A stretch of 64,000 nucleotides of DNA, taken from contig DASZTW010000008.1 in the NCBI GenBank assembly GCA_035547835.1, positions 186,001-250,000 on the forward strand, written 5' to 3'. Below are positions 55,789-64,000 of the stretch, piece after piece. The number at the start of each line of letters is the position of its first letter. The stretch's first letter is position 1. Below the pieces are notes generated by a model that saw only the letters and a list, made by a program, of their open reading frames with translations, made no database searches and had not been told where the DNA came from. Made by a program: the position numbers and the translations under genes. The stretch is from Acidimicrobiales bacterium. GTDB taxonomy: Bacteria > Actinomycetota > Acidimicrobiia > Acidimicrobiales > Iamiaceae.

Positions 55789-58531
55789 CGCCCCCGCCGA
55801 CGCGACCGCCGAGACCACCGTCACCGTGAAGGTCAACGGCAAGGAGATCCAGGCCCGAAAGGGCGAGCTGGTGATCGATGCCGCGGAGCGCAACGGCACG
55901 TACATCCCGCGCTTCTGCTACCACAACCGCATGCGGCCGGTGGGCATGTGCCGCATGTGCATCGTCGAGATCGACACCGGCCGCGGCCCGGCGCTCCAGC
56001 CCTCGTGCATGATCGAGTGCACCGACGGCATGAGCGTCGAGACCGACAGCGAGGTCACCAAGAAGGCGCAGGACGGCATCCTCGAGTTCCTGCTCATCAA
56101 CCACCCGCTCGACTGCCCGGTGTGCGACAAGGGTGGCGAGTGCCCGCTGCAGGACCAGACCCTGAGCCATGGTCCGGGTGAGAGCCGGTTCGTCGAGGAG
56201 AAGCGGCACCTCGAGAAGCCGATCAACATCAGCGACCTCGTGCTGCTCGACCGCGAGCGTTGCATCCTGTGCGACCGCTGCACACGCTTCGCCAAGGAAG
56301 TCGCGGGTGACCCGCTGATCCACTTCCAGGGTCGTGGTTACGACAGCGAGATCAACACCTTCCCCGACCACCCGTTCGCGTCGTACTTCTCGGGCAACAC
56401 CGTGCAGATCTGCCCGGTCGGCGCGCTCACGTCCGTCGACTACCGGTTCCGGGCCCGGCCATGGGACCTCGAGCAGGTCGAGTCCACGTGCACCACGTGC
56501 TCGGTCGGTTGCCGGGTGACGATCGACTCCTCGCGCAACCGGGTGCTGCGCTACAACGGCGTCGACTCCGACCCGGTGAACCACTCTTGGATGTGCGACA
56601 AAGGTCGTTACGACTTCCAGTACCTCACCCACGAGGATCGGCTCACTGATCCGCTGGCACGGCCGTCGGCCGACGCGGACCTCGCCGAGGTGCGTTGGGT
56701 CGACGCGCTGAGCGCGGCCGCGGATGCCATCCGCGAGGGGCTCGACCGCTCCGGGCCTTCGGGCGTCGCAGTGCTGGGTGGTGCCCGTCTCGCCAACGAA
56801 GACGCGTACGCCTGGGCCAAGTTGGCCAAAGGCGTGATCGGCACTGACAACGTCGACGCCCAGCTCGGTGACGGCCTGCCAGCCGACGTCGTGCTCGGAC
56901 TGCCCCGCGCCACGATCGACGACGTGTGCCGTCCCGGCGGCACCGTCATCGTGTTGTCGGGCGACGTGAAGGAAGAGCTACCGGTGCTCTACCTGCGACT
57001 TCGGCACGCCGCGGTCGAAGACGGCGTCACGTTCATCGAGCTCGCGCAAGGCCACACCAACCTGACCCAGTACGCCGCGGCGTCGCTGGTGCTGCACCCC
57101 GGCGAAGCGGCTGAGGTCGCACGTGCCCTCGTGGCCTCGGGCCCGCTGCCCGAAGGTGTCGACGCCGCCGCGCTCGAGGCAGCCCGTACGGCGCTCGCCG
57201 CCGCCGACGGTCCGGTCACGGTCATCCTCGGCCGGCCGAACATCGCCGAGTCCGCCGACGCGGTGGTCGCGGCTGCCAGGGTGCTGTCCGACGGCATCGA
57301 GGGCGTGCGGTTCCTGCCTGCGCTGCGCCGCGGCAACGTGATGGGCGCCATCGAGCTGGGCCTTGCGCCCGGCATGTTGCCCGGGCGGGTGAGCCTCGCC
57401 GACGGCCGCGACTGGTTCGCCCACGGCTGGAAGTCCGACAACGTCCCGACGGCCGCTGGGCTCGACGCCCGCGGGATCCTCCAGGCCGCCGCCGACGGCA
57501 AGATCGACACCCTCGTGCTGCTCGGTGCCGACCCGATCGCCGACTTCCCCGATCGTGATCTTGCCGAGCGCGCGCTGGCCGGTGCTCGTACGGTCATCGC
57601 TGTCGATCTGTTCCTCACCGACTCGTCCGGTCTCGCCGACATCGTGTTGCCGGCCGCCGGCTACGCCGAAGCGTCGGGCACCACGACCAACCTCGAGGGT
57701 CGCGTCACCCGCCTCGAGCGAAAGGTGTCGTCGCCGGGCACGACTCGGGAGGACTGGATGATCGCGGCCGAGCTGGCGTTCCGGCTCGGCGCCGACATGG
57801 AGCTCGAGTCGGTCGCCGGCATCTGGGATGAGATCACCCGGCTGTCGCACGCCCACGAGGGCCTGACCGCCGTGGCGCTCGACCTCAACCCCGACGGGCT
57901 GATCGGGCCTCGACCGCTCGACGCCGACGACCCTGGTGCCGGTCGCCACTTCATCGTCGCGGGTGGCGTGTCGCCGATCGGCGGCGCCGAAGCCGCCGAG
58001 CGCGCCGAGGCGCTCACCGAAGCGGAGAACGTCCGCGAGGCCGAGGGCGCCGCCGAAGACGACGAGTACGCCGAGCTCGCTTCCTACGGGCGCCAGGCTG
58101 CTTCGGAAGCCCCGAACGCCAGCCCCGGCGCGGCGGCCGGTCCGGCGCCGGCCCGTCCGGCACCGGTCACGTGGACCGACCGTCCGACGGCTGAGGCGCC
58201 CAAGCGCGATGCGTACTCGCTGCGACTGGTCGCCGAGCGCAAGCTGTACGACCACGGCGTTCTCGTCCGGCGTTCGGGCTCGCTGGCCGGCCTCGCCGCC
58301 GAGCGGCCGCTGCGGGTCAACCCCTATGACTTCGAGCGGCTGGGTGTCGGCGACGGCGCCACGGTCCGGGTGTCGTCGGCGAAGGGCTCGAGCAACGTGG
58401 CGTTGGTCGCCGACCACGACGTCCCGCGGGGGGTGGCGGTGCTGACGATCGACCAGTCGACCGGTCTCGTCGGCCAGCTCGTCGATGCCGGCGAGTCGGT
58501 CTGCGACGTGCGTGTGGAGACGACCTCATGA
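55781..58531 (+). CDS. nuoG: NADH-quinone oxidoreductase subunit G
   Basis: 916 residues, largest peripheral subunit. N1b [2Fe-2S] ligands in FCYHNRMRPVGMCRMC; N5 with His in HPLDCPVCDKGGEC; N4 in RCILCDRCTRF and CPVGAL; an additional C-x2-C-x3-C-x27-C site starting CTTCSVGC, the N7 type. A molybdopterin-like domain follows. Residues about 740-815 are an acidic, then Pro/Ala-rich insert before the last domain. GTG start overlaps nuoF. Confidence 0.95.
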   Translation: MSDAPADATAETTVTVKVNGKEIQARKGELVIDAAERNGTYIPRFCYHNRMRPVGMCRMCIVEIDTGRGPALQPSCMIECTDGMSVETDSEVTKKAQDGILEFLLINHPLDCPVCDKGGECPLQDQTLSHGPGESRFVEEKRHLEKPINISDLVLLDRERCILCDRCTRFAKEVAGDPLIHFQGRGYDSEINTFPDHPFASYFSGNTVQICPVGALTSVDYRFRARPWDLEQVESTCTTCSVGCRVTIDSSRNRVLRYNGVDSDPVNHSWMCDKGRYDFQYLTHEDRLTDPLARPSADADLAEVRWVDALSAAADAIREGLDRSGPSGVAVLGGARLANEDAYAWAKLAKGVIGTDNVDAQLGDGLPADVVLGLPRATIDDVCRPGGTVIVLSGDVKEELPVLYLRLRHAAVEDGVTFIELAQGHTNLTQYAAASLVLHPGEAAEVARALVASGPLPEGVDAAALEAARTALAAADGPVTVILGRPNIAESADAVVAAARVLSDGIEGVRFLPALRRGNVMGAIELGLAPGMLPGRVSLADGRDWFAHGWKSDNVPTAAGLDARGILQAAADGKIDTLVLLGADPIADFPDRDLAERALAGARTVIAVDLFLTDSSGLADIVLPAAGYAEASGTTTNLEGRVTRLERKVSSPGTTREDWMIAAELAFRLGADMELESVAGIWDEITRLSHAHEGLTAVALDLNPDGLIGPRPLDADDPGAGRHFIVAGGVSPIGGAEAAERAEALTEAENVREAEGAAEDDEYAELASYGRQAASEAPNASPGAAAGPAPARPAPVTWTDRPTAEAPKRDAYSLRLVAERKLYDHGVLVRRSGSLAGLAAERPLRVNPYDFERLGVGDGATVRVSSAKGSSNVALVADHDVPRGVAVLTIDQSTGLVGQLVDAGESVCDVRVETTS

Positions 58532-59754
58532 TCTTCGGCCTCGACCCGATGCTGAGCGGCCACCTCGACTGGGGTGTGTTCGGCATCGTCGTGCTCAAGA
58601 CGGTGCTCGTCTTCGTGTTCTTGCTGGTCGCCACCATGTTCATGGTCTGGTTCGAGCGCAAGATCATCGGCGACATGCAGAACCGTCTCGGCCCGAACCG
58701 CGCCGGCCCGTACGGTCTGCTCCAGACACTCGCCGACGGCACGAAGCTGCTCTTCAAAGAAGACCTCGTGCCGGCGCGCGCCGACCGCGTCGCGTTCGCC
58801 ATCGCGCCGATGCTGGCGCTGTTCCCGGCGTTCCTCACGTTCTCGGTGATTCCGATCGGTGGGCTGTTCAACGATTCGCACGGCGGGCTGGTGTCGATCT
58901 TCGGTCACTACACCCGCCTCCAGCTGGCCGATCCGCCGATCGGCTTCTTGATGGTGCTGGCCATGACCTCGATCGCGGTCTACGGCGTGATCCTCGCCGG
59001 CTGGGCATCGGGCTCGAAGTACCCGCTGCTCGGCTCCGTGCGGGCCACCGCCCAGATGGTGTCGTACGAGGCCGCCATGGGCTTGTCGGTCGCCGCGATC
59101 TTCCTCGTCACCGCTGGCCAGGCCAACGGCATCCGGGCGCTCGAGACCAGCTCGATCGTGTTCGCCCAGCACACCTGGCACTGGAACTTGTGGATCACCG
59201 GCATCGTGCCGGCCGTGATCTTCTTGCTGGCCGGAACGGCCGAGATCGAACGTCCGCCGTTCGACCTGCTCGAGGCCGAGCAGGAGCTGGTGGCGGGTTT
59301 CAACACCGAGTACTCGTCGTTTCGGTTCGCGCTCTTCTACTTGGCGTCGTTCATGAACTCCGTGACGTTCGCCGCGGTGCTGACCACGCTGTTCCTCGGC
59401 GGCCCCAGCGGCCCGTCGTTCGGACCCGAGTTCCTGAAGGTCTGGATCCTGCCGGTCGTGTGGTTCTTCGCCAAGGTGCTCGTGCTGCTGTACGGCTTCG
59501 TCTGGGTGCGAGCCACGCTGCCGCGCTTCCGGTACGACCAGCTGATGGACCTCGGCTGGAAGGTGTTGATCCCGCTGTCGCTCGGCTGGCTGTTGCTGCT
59601 GATCGGTGTGCGGGTCGGGCACGACCGCAACTGGAACGTGGCGCTGGTGATCCTCGTCGGCGTGGTCGTCCTGCTCGCTGGCTATGCGGCGCTCGCCGCG
59701 GCAAACCGGGTGGCCCGCACGCACCGGCTCGAGCACGAGGAGGCGTTCGAATGA
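58528..59754 (+). CDS. nuoH: NADH-quinone oxidoreductase subunit H
   Basis: 408 residues, eight helices; forms the quinone entry with nuoB/D. Signature WFERKIIGDMQNRLGPNRAGP, the acidic E-channel segment ERPPFDLLEAEQELVAGFNTEYS and WVRATLPRFRYDQLM. Overlaps nuoG by ATGA and the following 15-codon ORF by ATGA. Confidence 0.95.
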   Translation: MIFGLDPMLSGHLDWGVFGIVVLKTVLVFVFLLVATMFMVWFERKIIGDMQNRLGPNRAGPYGLLQTLADGTKLLFKEDLVPARADRVAFAIAPMLALFPAFLTFSVIPIGGLFNDSHGGLVSIFGHYTRLQLADPPIGFLMVLAMTSIAVYGVILAGWASGSKYPLLGSVRATAQMVSYEAAMGLSVAAIFLVTAGQANGIRALETSSIVFAQHTWHWNLWITGIVPAVIFLLAGTAEIERPPFDLLEAEQELVAGFNTEYSSFRFALFYLASFMNSVTFAAVLTTLFLGGPSGPSFGPEFLKVWILPVVWFFAKVLVLLYGFVWVRATLPRFRYDQLMDLGWKVLIPLSLGWLLLLIGVRVGHDRNWNVALVILVGVVVLLAGYAALAAANRVARTHRLEHEEAFE

Positions 59755-59798
59755 CGCACGTCGCCGCGCTGTCGCCCACCGTGGAGGTCTGGAGCTGA
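59751..59798 (+). CDS. 15-codon ORF bridging nuoH and nuoI
   Basis: MTHVAALSPTVEVWS. Starts on the nuoH stop (ATGA) and ends on the nuoI start (TGATG). It carries the nuoI ribosome-binding sequence GGAGG-TCT-GGAG within it. Perhaps only a re-initiation relay that keeps nuoI coupled. Peptide function unlikely but open. Confidence 0.4.
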   Translation: MTHVAALSPTVEVWS

Positions 59799-60514
59799 TG
59801 GGCTACCTGGGCGGATTTCTCGTCACGATCAAGCAGGTCGGCAAGAAGCGGATGGTCACCACCTCCTATCCGGAGGAGAAGCGCCGCAAGCCGGTCCGCA
59901 TCCACGGCCGCCACGTCCTCAACCGCTACGAGGACGGCATGGAGAAGTGCATCGGTTGCGAGTTGTGCGCGGGCGTGTGCCCGGCGCGATGCATCTTCGT
60001 CCGCGGCAAGGACAACGACCCCACCGACCCCACCAGTCCCGGTGAGCGGTTCGGCTACATCTACGAGATCAACTACCTCCGCTGCATCCACTGCGACCTG
60101 TGTGTGGAGGCCTGTCCCACGGAGGCCATCACCGAGTCGAAGCTGTTCGAGTTCTCGTTCACGAACCGCCTCGATGCCATCTACACACGCAACGAGTTGT
60201 TGGTCGACGCCACCACCGGCAAGCCACAAGAGCTGCCTTGGGAGGACTGGCGTGAAGGCGAGGACGAGTACACCTCCGCCTGGATGCGGGCCACGGCGTC
60301 TGCGGGCAACGCCGCCTTCGAAGGCAAGGTCGGATGGGCCGGCGAGCTCGGGTACGGCGTCCGCGCACCCGAGAACGGCCAAGGCGCCGAGGACGCCAAT
60401 CCTGATCCCGTCTGGATCCAACCGCCGGTGAAGCGTGACGCCGCCAAGCAGATCATGTCGGCGAAGCGCATGCCCCGTGAGGCGCCGTTCGTGCGAGTCG
60501 AGGAAGGCGACTGA
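59798..60514 (+). CDS. nuoI: NADH-quinone oxidoreductase subunit I
   Basis: 238 residues, N6a and N6b ferredoxin-like subunit. Two C-x2-C-x2-C-x3-C motifs: CIGCELCAGVCP and CIHCDLCVEACP. The C-terminal 100 residues after the second cluster are longer than in E. coli and are typical of actinobacteria. ATG chosen by TGATG and by alignment. Confidence 0.94.
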   Translation: MGYLGGFLVTIKQVGKKRMVTTSYPEEKRRKPVRIHGRHVLNRYEDGMEKCIGCELCAGVCPARCIFVRGKDNDPTDPTSPGERFGYIYEINYLRCIHCDLCVEACPTEAITESKLFEFSFTNRLDAIYTRNELLVDATTGKPQELPWEDWREGEDEYTSAWMRATASAGNAAFEGKVGWAGELGYGVRAPENGQGAEDANPDPVWIQPPVKRDAAKQIMSAKRMPREAPFVRVEEGD

Positions 60515-61107
60515 TGGAAGCAGTCGTCTACCTCTTCGGCGCCCTGATGATCCTCGGCGGCGCGCTCGGCGTGGTCCTCAACCGCAACACCGTGCATGCG
60601 GCGCTGTCGCTGCTCACGACGCTCGGCGGGGTCGCATTGCTGTTCATCGCCCAGAGCGCCAACTTCTTGGCCGCGGTACAGGTGATCGTCTACGCAGGCG
60701 CGATCGTCGTGCTGTTCCTGTTCGTGATCATGCTGCTCGGCGTCGACCGGCTCGAAGACATGCGGCGCGACCCGCTCGTGGGTCAACGACCCATCGGCGT
60801 GGTCGCCGGGCTGCTGCTCGGCGCAGGCCTGGTGTTCGTGGTGCTGAAAAGCGCCATCACCGGCGATGCCGCCACGTTCTCGGCGAGAGCAGGCGACAAA
60901 GGGTTGCCCGACGTCACCCAGATCGCCCACCTCTTGTTCACCGATTACCTGTTCGCGTTCGAGGTCACGTCCTTGCTCCTCGTGATCGCCGTGGTAGGTG
61001 CGGTGCTGCTGGCCCGACGACGCCCGGGGCTCACCACGATCGACGACCCGTCGATCGACGACGACGAGCCGGTCTTCGAGGCCCAGACCGAGGAGGCTGA
61101 CTACTGA
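60514..61107 (+). CDS. nuoJ: NADH-quinone oxidoreductase subunit J
   Basis: 197 residues, five helices. [21 protein letters not shown] is the conserved third helix. The acidic C-terminus [21 protein letters not shown] follows the last helix. TGATG coupling on both sides. Confidence 0.93.
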   Translation: MEAVVYLFGALMILGGALGVVLNRNTVHAALSLLTTLGGVALLFIAQSANFLAAVQVIVYAGAIVVLFLFVIMLLGVDRLEDMRRDPLVGQRPIGVVAGLLLGAGLVFVVLKSAITGDAATFSARAGDKGLPDVTQIAHLLFTDYLFAFEVTSLLLVIAVVGAVLLARRRPGLTTIDDPSIDDDEPVFEAQTEEADY

Positions 61108-61442
61108 TGCTGTCCGTGCTGCCTGTGCTGGCCACGATGCGGCCCACCACTGACTGGTACACGGGGCTGGCTGCCATCTTGTTCACGATCGGCGCGCTCG
61201 GCGTCCTGCTGCGCCGCAACCCGCTCGTGATGTTCATGTCGGTCGAGCTGATGCTCAACGCCGTCAACCTCACGTTCGTCGCCTTCGCCCGTCGCTTCGG
61301 CGACACCGCAGGCCAGGTGCTCGTGTTCTTCGTGCTGGTGGTGGCGGCGGCCGAGGTCGCGGTCGGACTCGCGATCATCGTCGCCATCCTCCGACGCCGG
61401 CCCGATGCCAACGCCGACGACATCTCGCTGCTCAAGGGTTAG
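61107..61442 (+). CDS. nuoK: NADH-quinone oxidoreductase subunit K
   Basis: 111 residues, three helices. The two proton-channel glutamates are in [17 protein letters not shown] and [14 protein letters not shown]-terminus about 12 residues longer than usual. Confidence 0.94.
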   Translation: MLSVLPVLATMRPTTDWYTGLAAILFTIGALGVLLRRNPLVMFMSVELMLNAVNLTFVAFARRFGDTAGQVLVFFVLVVAAAEVAVGLAIIVAILRRRPDANADDISLLKG

Positions 61443-61457
61443 GGGAGAAGCTCCGTC

Positions 61458-63533
61458 ATGCTCCTAGGAGGCATCGTCCCGGCCCTGCACGCCGGCGCGC
61501 TCGAGAGCGGCGCCGAGCACGCCGTCCACGTGCCCGCGCTGGTCCATCTCGTGTGGCTGATCCCGGCCCTGCCCATCGCCGCGTTCGTGCTGCTGGTGGC
61601 CATCGGTCGCCGGCTGGGCGAGCCGACCGCCGGGTTCGTGGCCACCGGCGCCATGGGCCTGTCGTTCGTCGCCACGGTGCTCACGTACATCGGCTTGCGC
61701 CAGATGCACGGTGAGGAACGGCATCACGTCCAGAAGATCTTCACGTGGTTCCACGTCGGCGGCTTCAAGGTCGACCTCAGCTTCCTGGCTGATCCGCTGT
61801 CGATCACCATGTGCCTGTTCGTCACGTTCGTGGCGACGCTGATCTTCTTGTACGCCGTCGGCTACATGCACGGCGACCCGGACTTCCCGAAGTTCTTCAT
61901 CTATCTGGCGTTCTTCGCCAGCTCGATGCTCGTGCTCGTGTTGGGCTCCAGCCTGCTGGTCACGTTCCTCGGCTGGGAAGGCGTCGGCGCGGCGTCCTAC
62001 TTCCTCATCGGGTTCTGGTTCCAGGACGAATCCAACTCGTCAGCGGCCAAGAAGGCGTTCATCACCAACCGGGTGGGCGACTTCGGCTTCATGGTCGCGA
62101 TGTTCTTCGCGTTCAAGGCCTTCGGCTCGCTCGACTACCAGACGATGTTCTCGCACCTGTCCGGCACCGCCACCACCACGCTCACCGTCATCGGTGTGCT
62201 GGTGCTGCTCGGCGCTGCCGGCAAGTCGGCCCAGCTCCCGTTGTACTTGTGGCTGCCCGACGCCATGGCCGGTCCCACGCCGGTCTCGGCCCTCATGCAC
62301 GCGGCCACGATGGTGACCGCGGGCGTGTACCTGCTGGTGCGCATGAACCCGGTGCTCGCCGCCGCGTCGCCGTGGCTCGGCACCTTGATCGCCTGGGTGG
62401 GTGTCGGCACCGCGTTCTTCGCGGCCACGATCGCCATCAGCCAGCGCGACATCAAGAAGGTCCTGGCGTTCTCGACGGTCAGTCAGCTCGGCTACATGGT
62501 GCTGGCCGTGGGATCCGGGGCGTACGTCGCGGCGATCTTCCACATGATCACCCACGCCTTCTTCAAGGCGCTGCTGTTCCTCGGTGCCGGCTCGGTCATC
62601 CACGGGATGGACAACGAGCAGGACATGAACTGGATGGGTGGCCTGCGGAAGTTCTTCCCGATCACGTCGGCGACGTTCATCGTGGCGTGGCTGGCGATCG
62701 CCGGTGTGCCGCCGTTTTCGGGCATGTGGTCCAAGGGCGAGATCCTGGGTGCCGCGTTCCACAAGAACCCGGCGCTGTGGGCGATCGGCCTGATCACCGC
62801 GATCATGACCGCGTACTACATGACCCGCGAGGTCGTGCTGGTCTTCTTCGGTGAGCGTCGTTGGACCGAGGCCGAGCACGGCGCCCACGACGAGCACGGC
62901 GAGCATGCCCACGCCACGCACGATGCCGACGGCAACCCGTTGCCCCAGGGTCCCGGCGCACCGCACCACGTGGAGCACGGTTCCCCGGTGACACCGCACG
63001 AGTCGCCGGCGTTCATGACCTTGCCCTTGGTGGTGTTGGCGATCGGCGCGGCGTTCGGCGGCCTCTTGAACTTGCCGTTCAGCGACAAGTTCAAAGTGCT
63101 CGAACATTGGCTTGAGCCATCGGTGCCAGGTGAGGTCGCGTTCCACTTGAGCACCAAGACCGAGTGGGCGCTCGAAGTCGGCGCGGTGATCGTCGGGCTG
63201 ATCGCCATCGCCGTCGGGTGGGCGCTGTACACCAAGCGCACCCGAGAGCAGCAGCGCAAGCTCGAACCAGCGATCCTCGAACAGAGCTGGTACTACGACA
63301 AGGCCGTCTCCGACTTCATGGGCGGCCCCGGTCGAAAGGCCTACGAGTGGGTCACGTTCTGGTTCGACCGCTATGTGATCGACGGTGCGGTCAACGGGGT
63401 CGGTCGCCTGGTCCGGGGGCTGGGACGCGGTACACGCCGCGTGCAGTCCGGTTACGTCCGCAACTACGCGCTCACGATCGCGATCGGCGTGGTGGTCCTC
63501 GTCGGCTTCGTGCTCGTCCGGGCGAACTTCTGA
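61458..63533 (+). CDS. nuoL: NADH-quinone oxidoreductase subunit L
   Basis: 691 residues, antiporter-like. Helices with GWEGVGAASYFLIGFWF, KSAQLPLYLWLPDAMAGPTPVSALMHAATMVTAG quoted in part as KSAQLPLYLWLPDAM, ISQRDIKKVLAFSTVSQLGYM and the lateral C-terminal helix. A His-rich loop of about 45 residues (about 470-514, containing HDEHGEHAHATHD) interrupts the antiporter region. 15 bases after nuoK. Confidence 0.95.
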   Translation: MLLGGIVPALHAGALESGAEHAVHVPALVHLVWLIPALPIAAFVLLVAIGRRLGEPTAGFVATGAMGLSFVATVLTYIGLRQMHGEERHHVQKIFTWFHVGGFKVDLSFLADPLSITMCLFVTFVATLIFLYAVGYMHGDPDFPKFFIYLAFFASSMLVLVLGSSLLVTFLGWEGVGAASYFLIGFWFQDESNSSAAKKAFITNRVGDFGFMVAMFFAFKAFGSLDYQTMFSHLSGTATTTLTVIGVLVLLGAAGKSAQLPLYLWLPDAMAGPTPVSALMHAATMVTAGVYLLVRMNPVLAAASPWLGTLIAWVGVGTAFFAATIAISQRDIKKVLAFSTVSQLGYMVLAVGSGAYVAAIFHMITHAFFKALLFLGAGSVIHGMDNEQDMNWMGGLRKFFPITSATFIVAWLAIAGVPPFSGMWSKGEILGAAFHKNPALWAIGLITAIMTAYYMTREVVLVFFGERRWTEAEHGAHDEHGEHAHATHDADGNPLPQGPGAPHHVEHGSPVTPHESPAFMTLPLVVLAIGAAFGGLLNLPFSDKFKVLEHWLEPSVPGEVAFHLSTKTEWALEVGAVIVGLIAIAVGWALYTKRTREQQRKLEPAILEQSWYYDKAVSDFMGGPGRKAYEWVTFWFDRYVIDGAVNGVGRLVRGLGRGTRRVQSGYVRNYALTIAIGVVVLVGFVLVRANF

Positions 63534-63546
63534 CAGGGCCAGAGAG

Positions 63547-64000
63547 ATGACCTCAACGATCTTCGCCTCGACCAGCCCGACCTTCCCGCTGCTCAGCGTG
63601 ATGGTGATCCTGCCCGCGCTCGGCGCGCTGGTGGTGGCCCTGCTCCCGCGGGAGCGCCCCGACGTCGCCAAGTTGCTCGGCGTGATCTTCTCGATCGCCA
63701 CGTTCGCGCTCACGCTCTGGGTGCTGTTCAAGTTCAAGACACACCCGCACCTCGCGACCACTGGCAAGAACGGCCTCGCTCATTCCGAGGGCTTCCAACT
63801 CATCGACCGGGCCCATTGGATCAAGCCGCTCGGGATCGACTGGTTCCTCGGAGTCGACGGCATCAGCTTGTGGCTGGTCGTGCTGACCGGTCTTTTGTTC
63901 CCGATCGGCCTGCTCGGGGCCGACGCGCACAAGAACCACAAGAGCTACGTCGCGTGGATGTTGCTGTTGGAGTTCGGCTGCCTCGGCACGTTCGTGGCGC
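63547..64000 (+). CDS. nuoM: NADH-quinone oxidoreductase subunit M, 3' end outside window
   Basis: The first 151 residues of an antiporter-like subunit: first helix SVMVILPALGALVVALLP, second VIFSIATFALTLWVLF, then the conserved FLGVDGISLWLVVLTGLLFPIGLL. ATG 13 bases after the nuoL stop with AGAGAG. Truncated by the window edge; nuoN presumably follows. Confidence 0.93.
   Translation, partial: MTSTIFASTSPTFPLLSVMVILPALGALVVALLPRERPDVAKLLGVIFSIATFALTLWVLFKFKTHPHLATTGKNGLAHSEGFQLIDRAHWIKPLGIDWFLGVDGISLWLVVLTGLLFPIGLLGADAHKNHKSYVAWMLLLEFGCLGTFVA

Overview
The window is chromosomal DNA from a high-GC actinobacterium, most likely of the class Acidimicrobiia. This is an inference from several features: GC-rich codon usage throughout; a mycothiol glycosyltransferase (mshA) beside a ybjN gene; a rex-hemA-hemC-hemD-hemB order like that of mycobacteria and Streptomyces; an actinobacterial-type menaquinone reductase (menJ); and a cytochrome b6-type, not canonical actinobacterial, quinol oxidase complex. 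I saw no tRNA, rRNA, CRISPR array, insertion sequence, phage gene or replication origin. Almost all of it reads as core metabolism.

Layout. 1-4.2 kb: an aldehyde dehydrogenase cut by the left edge, an alkyl-sulfatase-like metallohydrolase, and an unrecognised protein behind a perfect palindromic operator. 4.4-10.8 kb (minus strand): a seven-gene thiamine operon (thiC-thiE-thiO-thiS-thiG-tenI-like-thiD) behind a TPP riboswitch. 10.9-14.0 kb: an MmpL-type exporter with its TetR regulator and a palindromic operator. 14.2-21.9 kb: a small DksA-like zinc protein, a histidine phosphatase, a MoaD-like protein with an odd tail, a degenerate CdsA-like protein, an acyl-CoA dehydrogenase, an XRE regulator, mshA, proC, ybjN and a tiny membrane peptide. 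22-31 kb: an acyl-CoA ligase and then the tetrapyrrole genes rex, precorrin-2 dehydrogenase, hemA, hemC, a hypothetical gene, the methyltransferase-hemD fusion and hemB. 31.1-37.1 kb: a lipoprotein and a 1765-residue secreted repeat protein of unknown function. 37.1-43.4 kb: hemL, zwf, an ABC exporter with a divergent TetR gene and three evenly spaced operators, and a surface protein. 43.5-64 kb: menJ and a cytochrome c on the minus strand, then one apparent 18-kb transcription unit on the plus strand carrying a bc complex and nuoA to nuoM. The last gene runs off the right edge.

How it fits together. Haem made by the hem genes supplies the cytochromes. MenJ modifies the menaquinone that Nuo reduces and the bc complex oxidises. 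Rex would tie haem synthesis to NADH/NAD+ status. Thiamine synthesis is controlled by its own product through the riboswitch.

Most unusual points: the giant secreted repeat protein; the b6-type cytochrome b with a candidate haem c_i cysteine and an altered Qo motif, plus two unrecognised membrane proteins, co-transcribed with Nuo; the three phased operators; a likely thiazole tautomerase beside true ThiE; a MoaD-like protein ending in GGLG; widespread leaderless-type promoters; and a 15-codon ORF bridging nuoH and nuoI.
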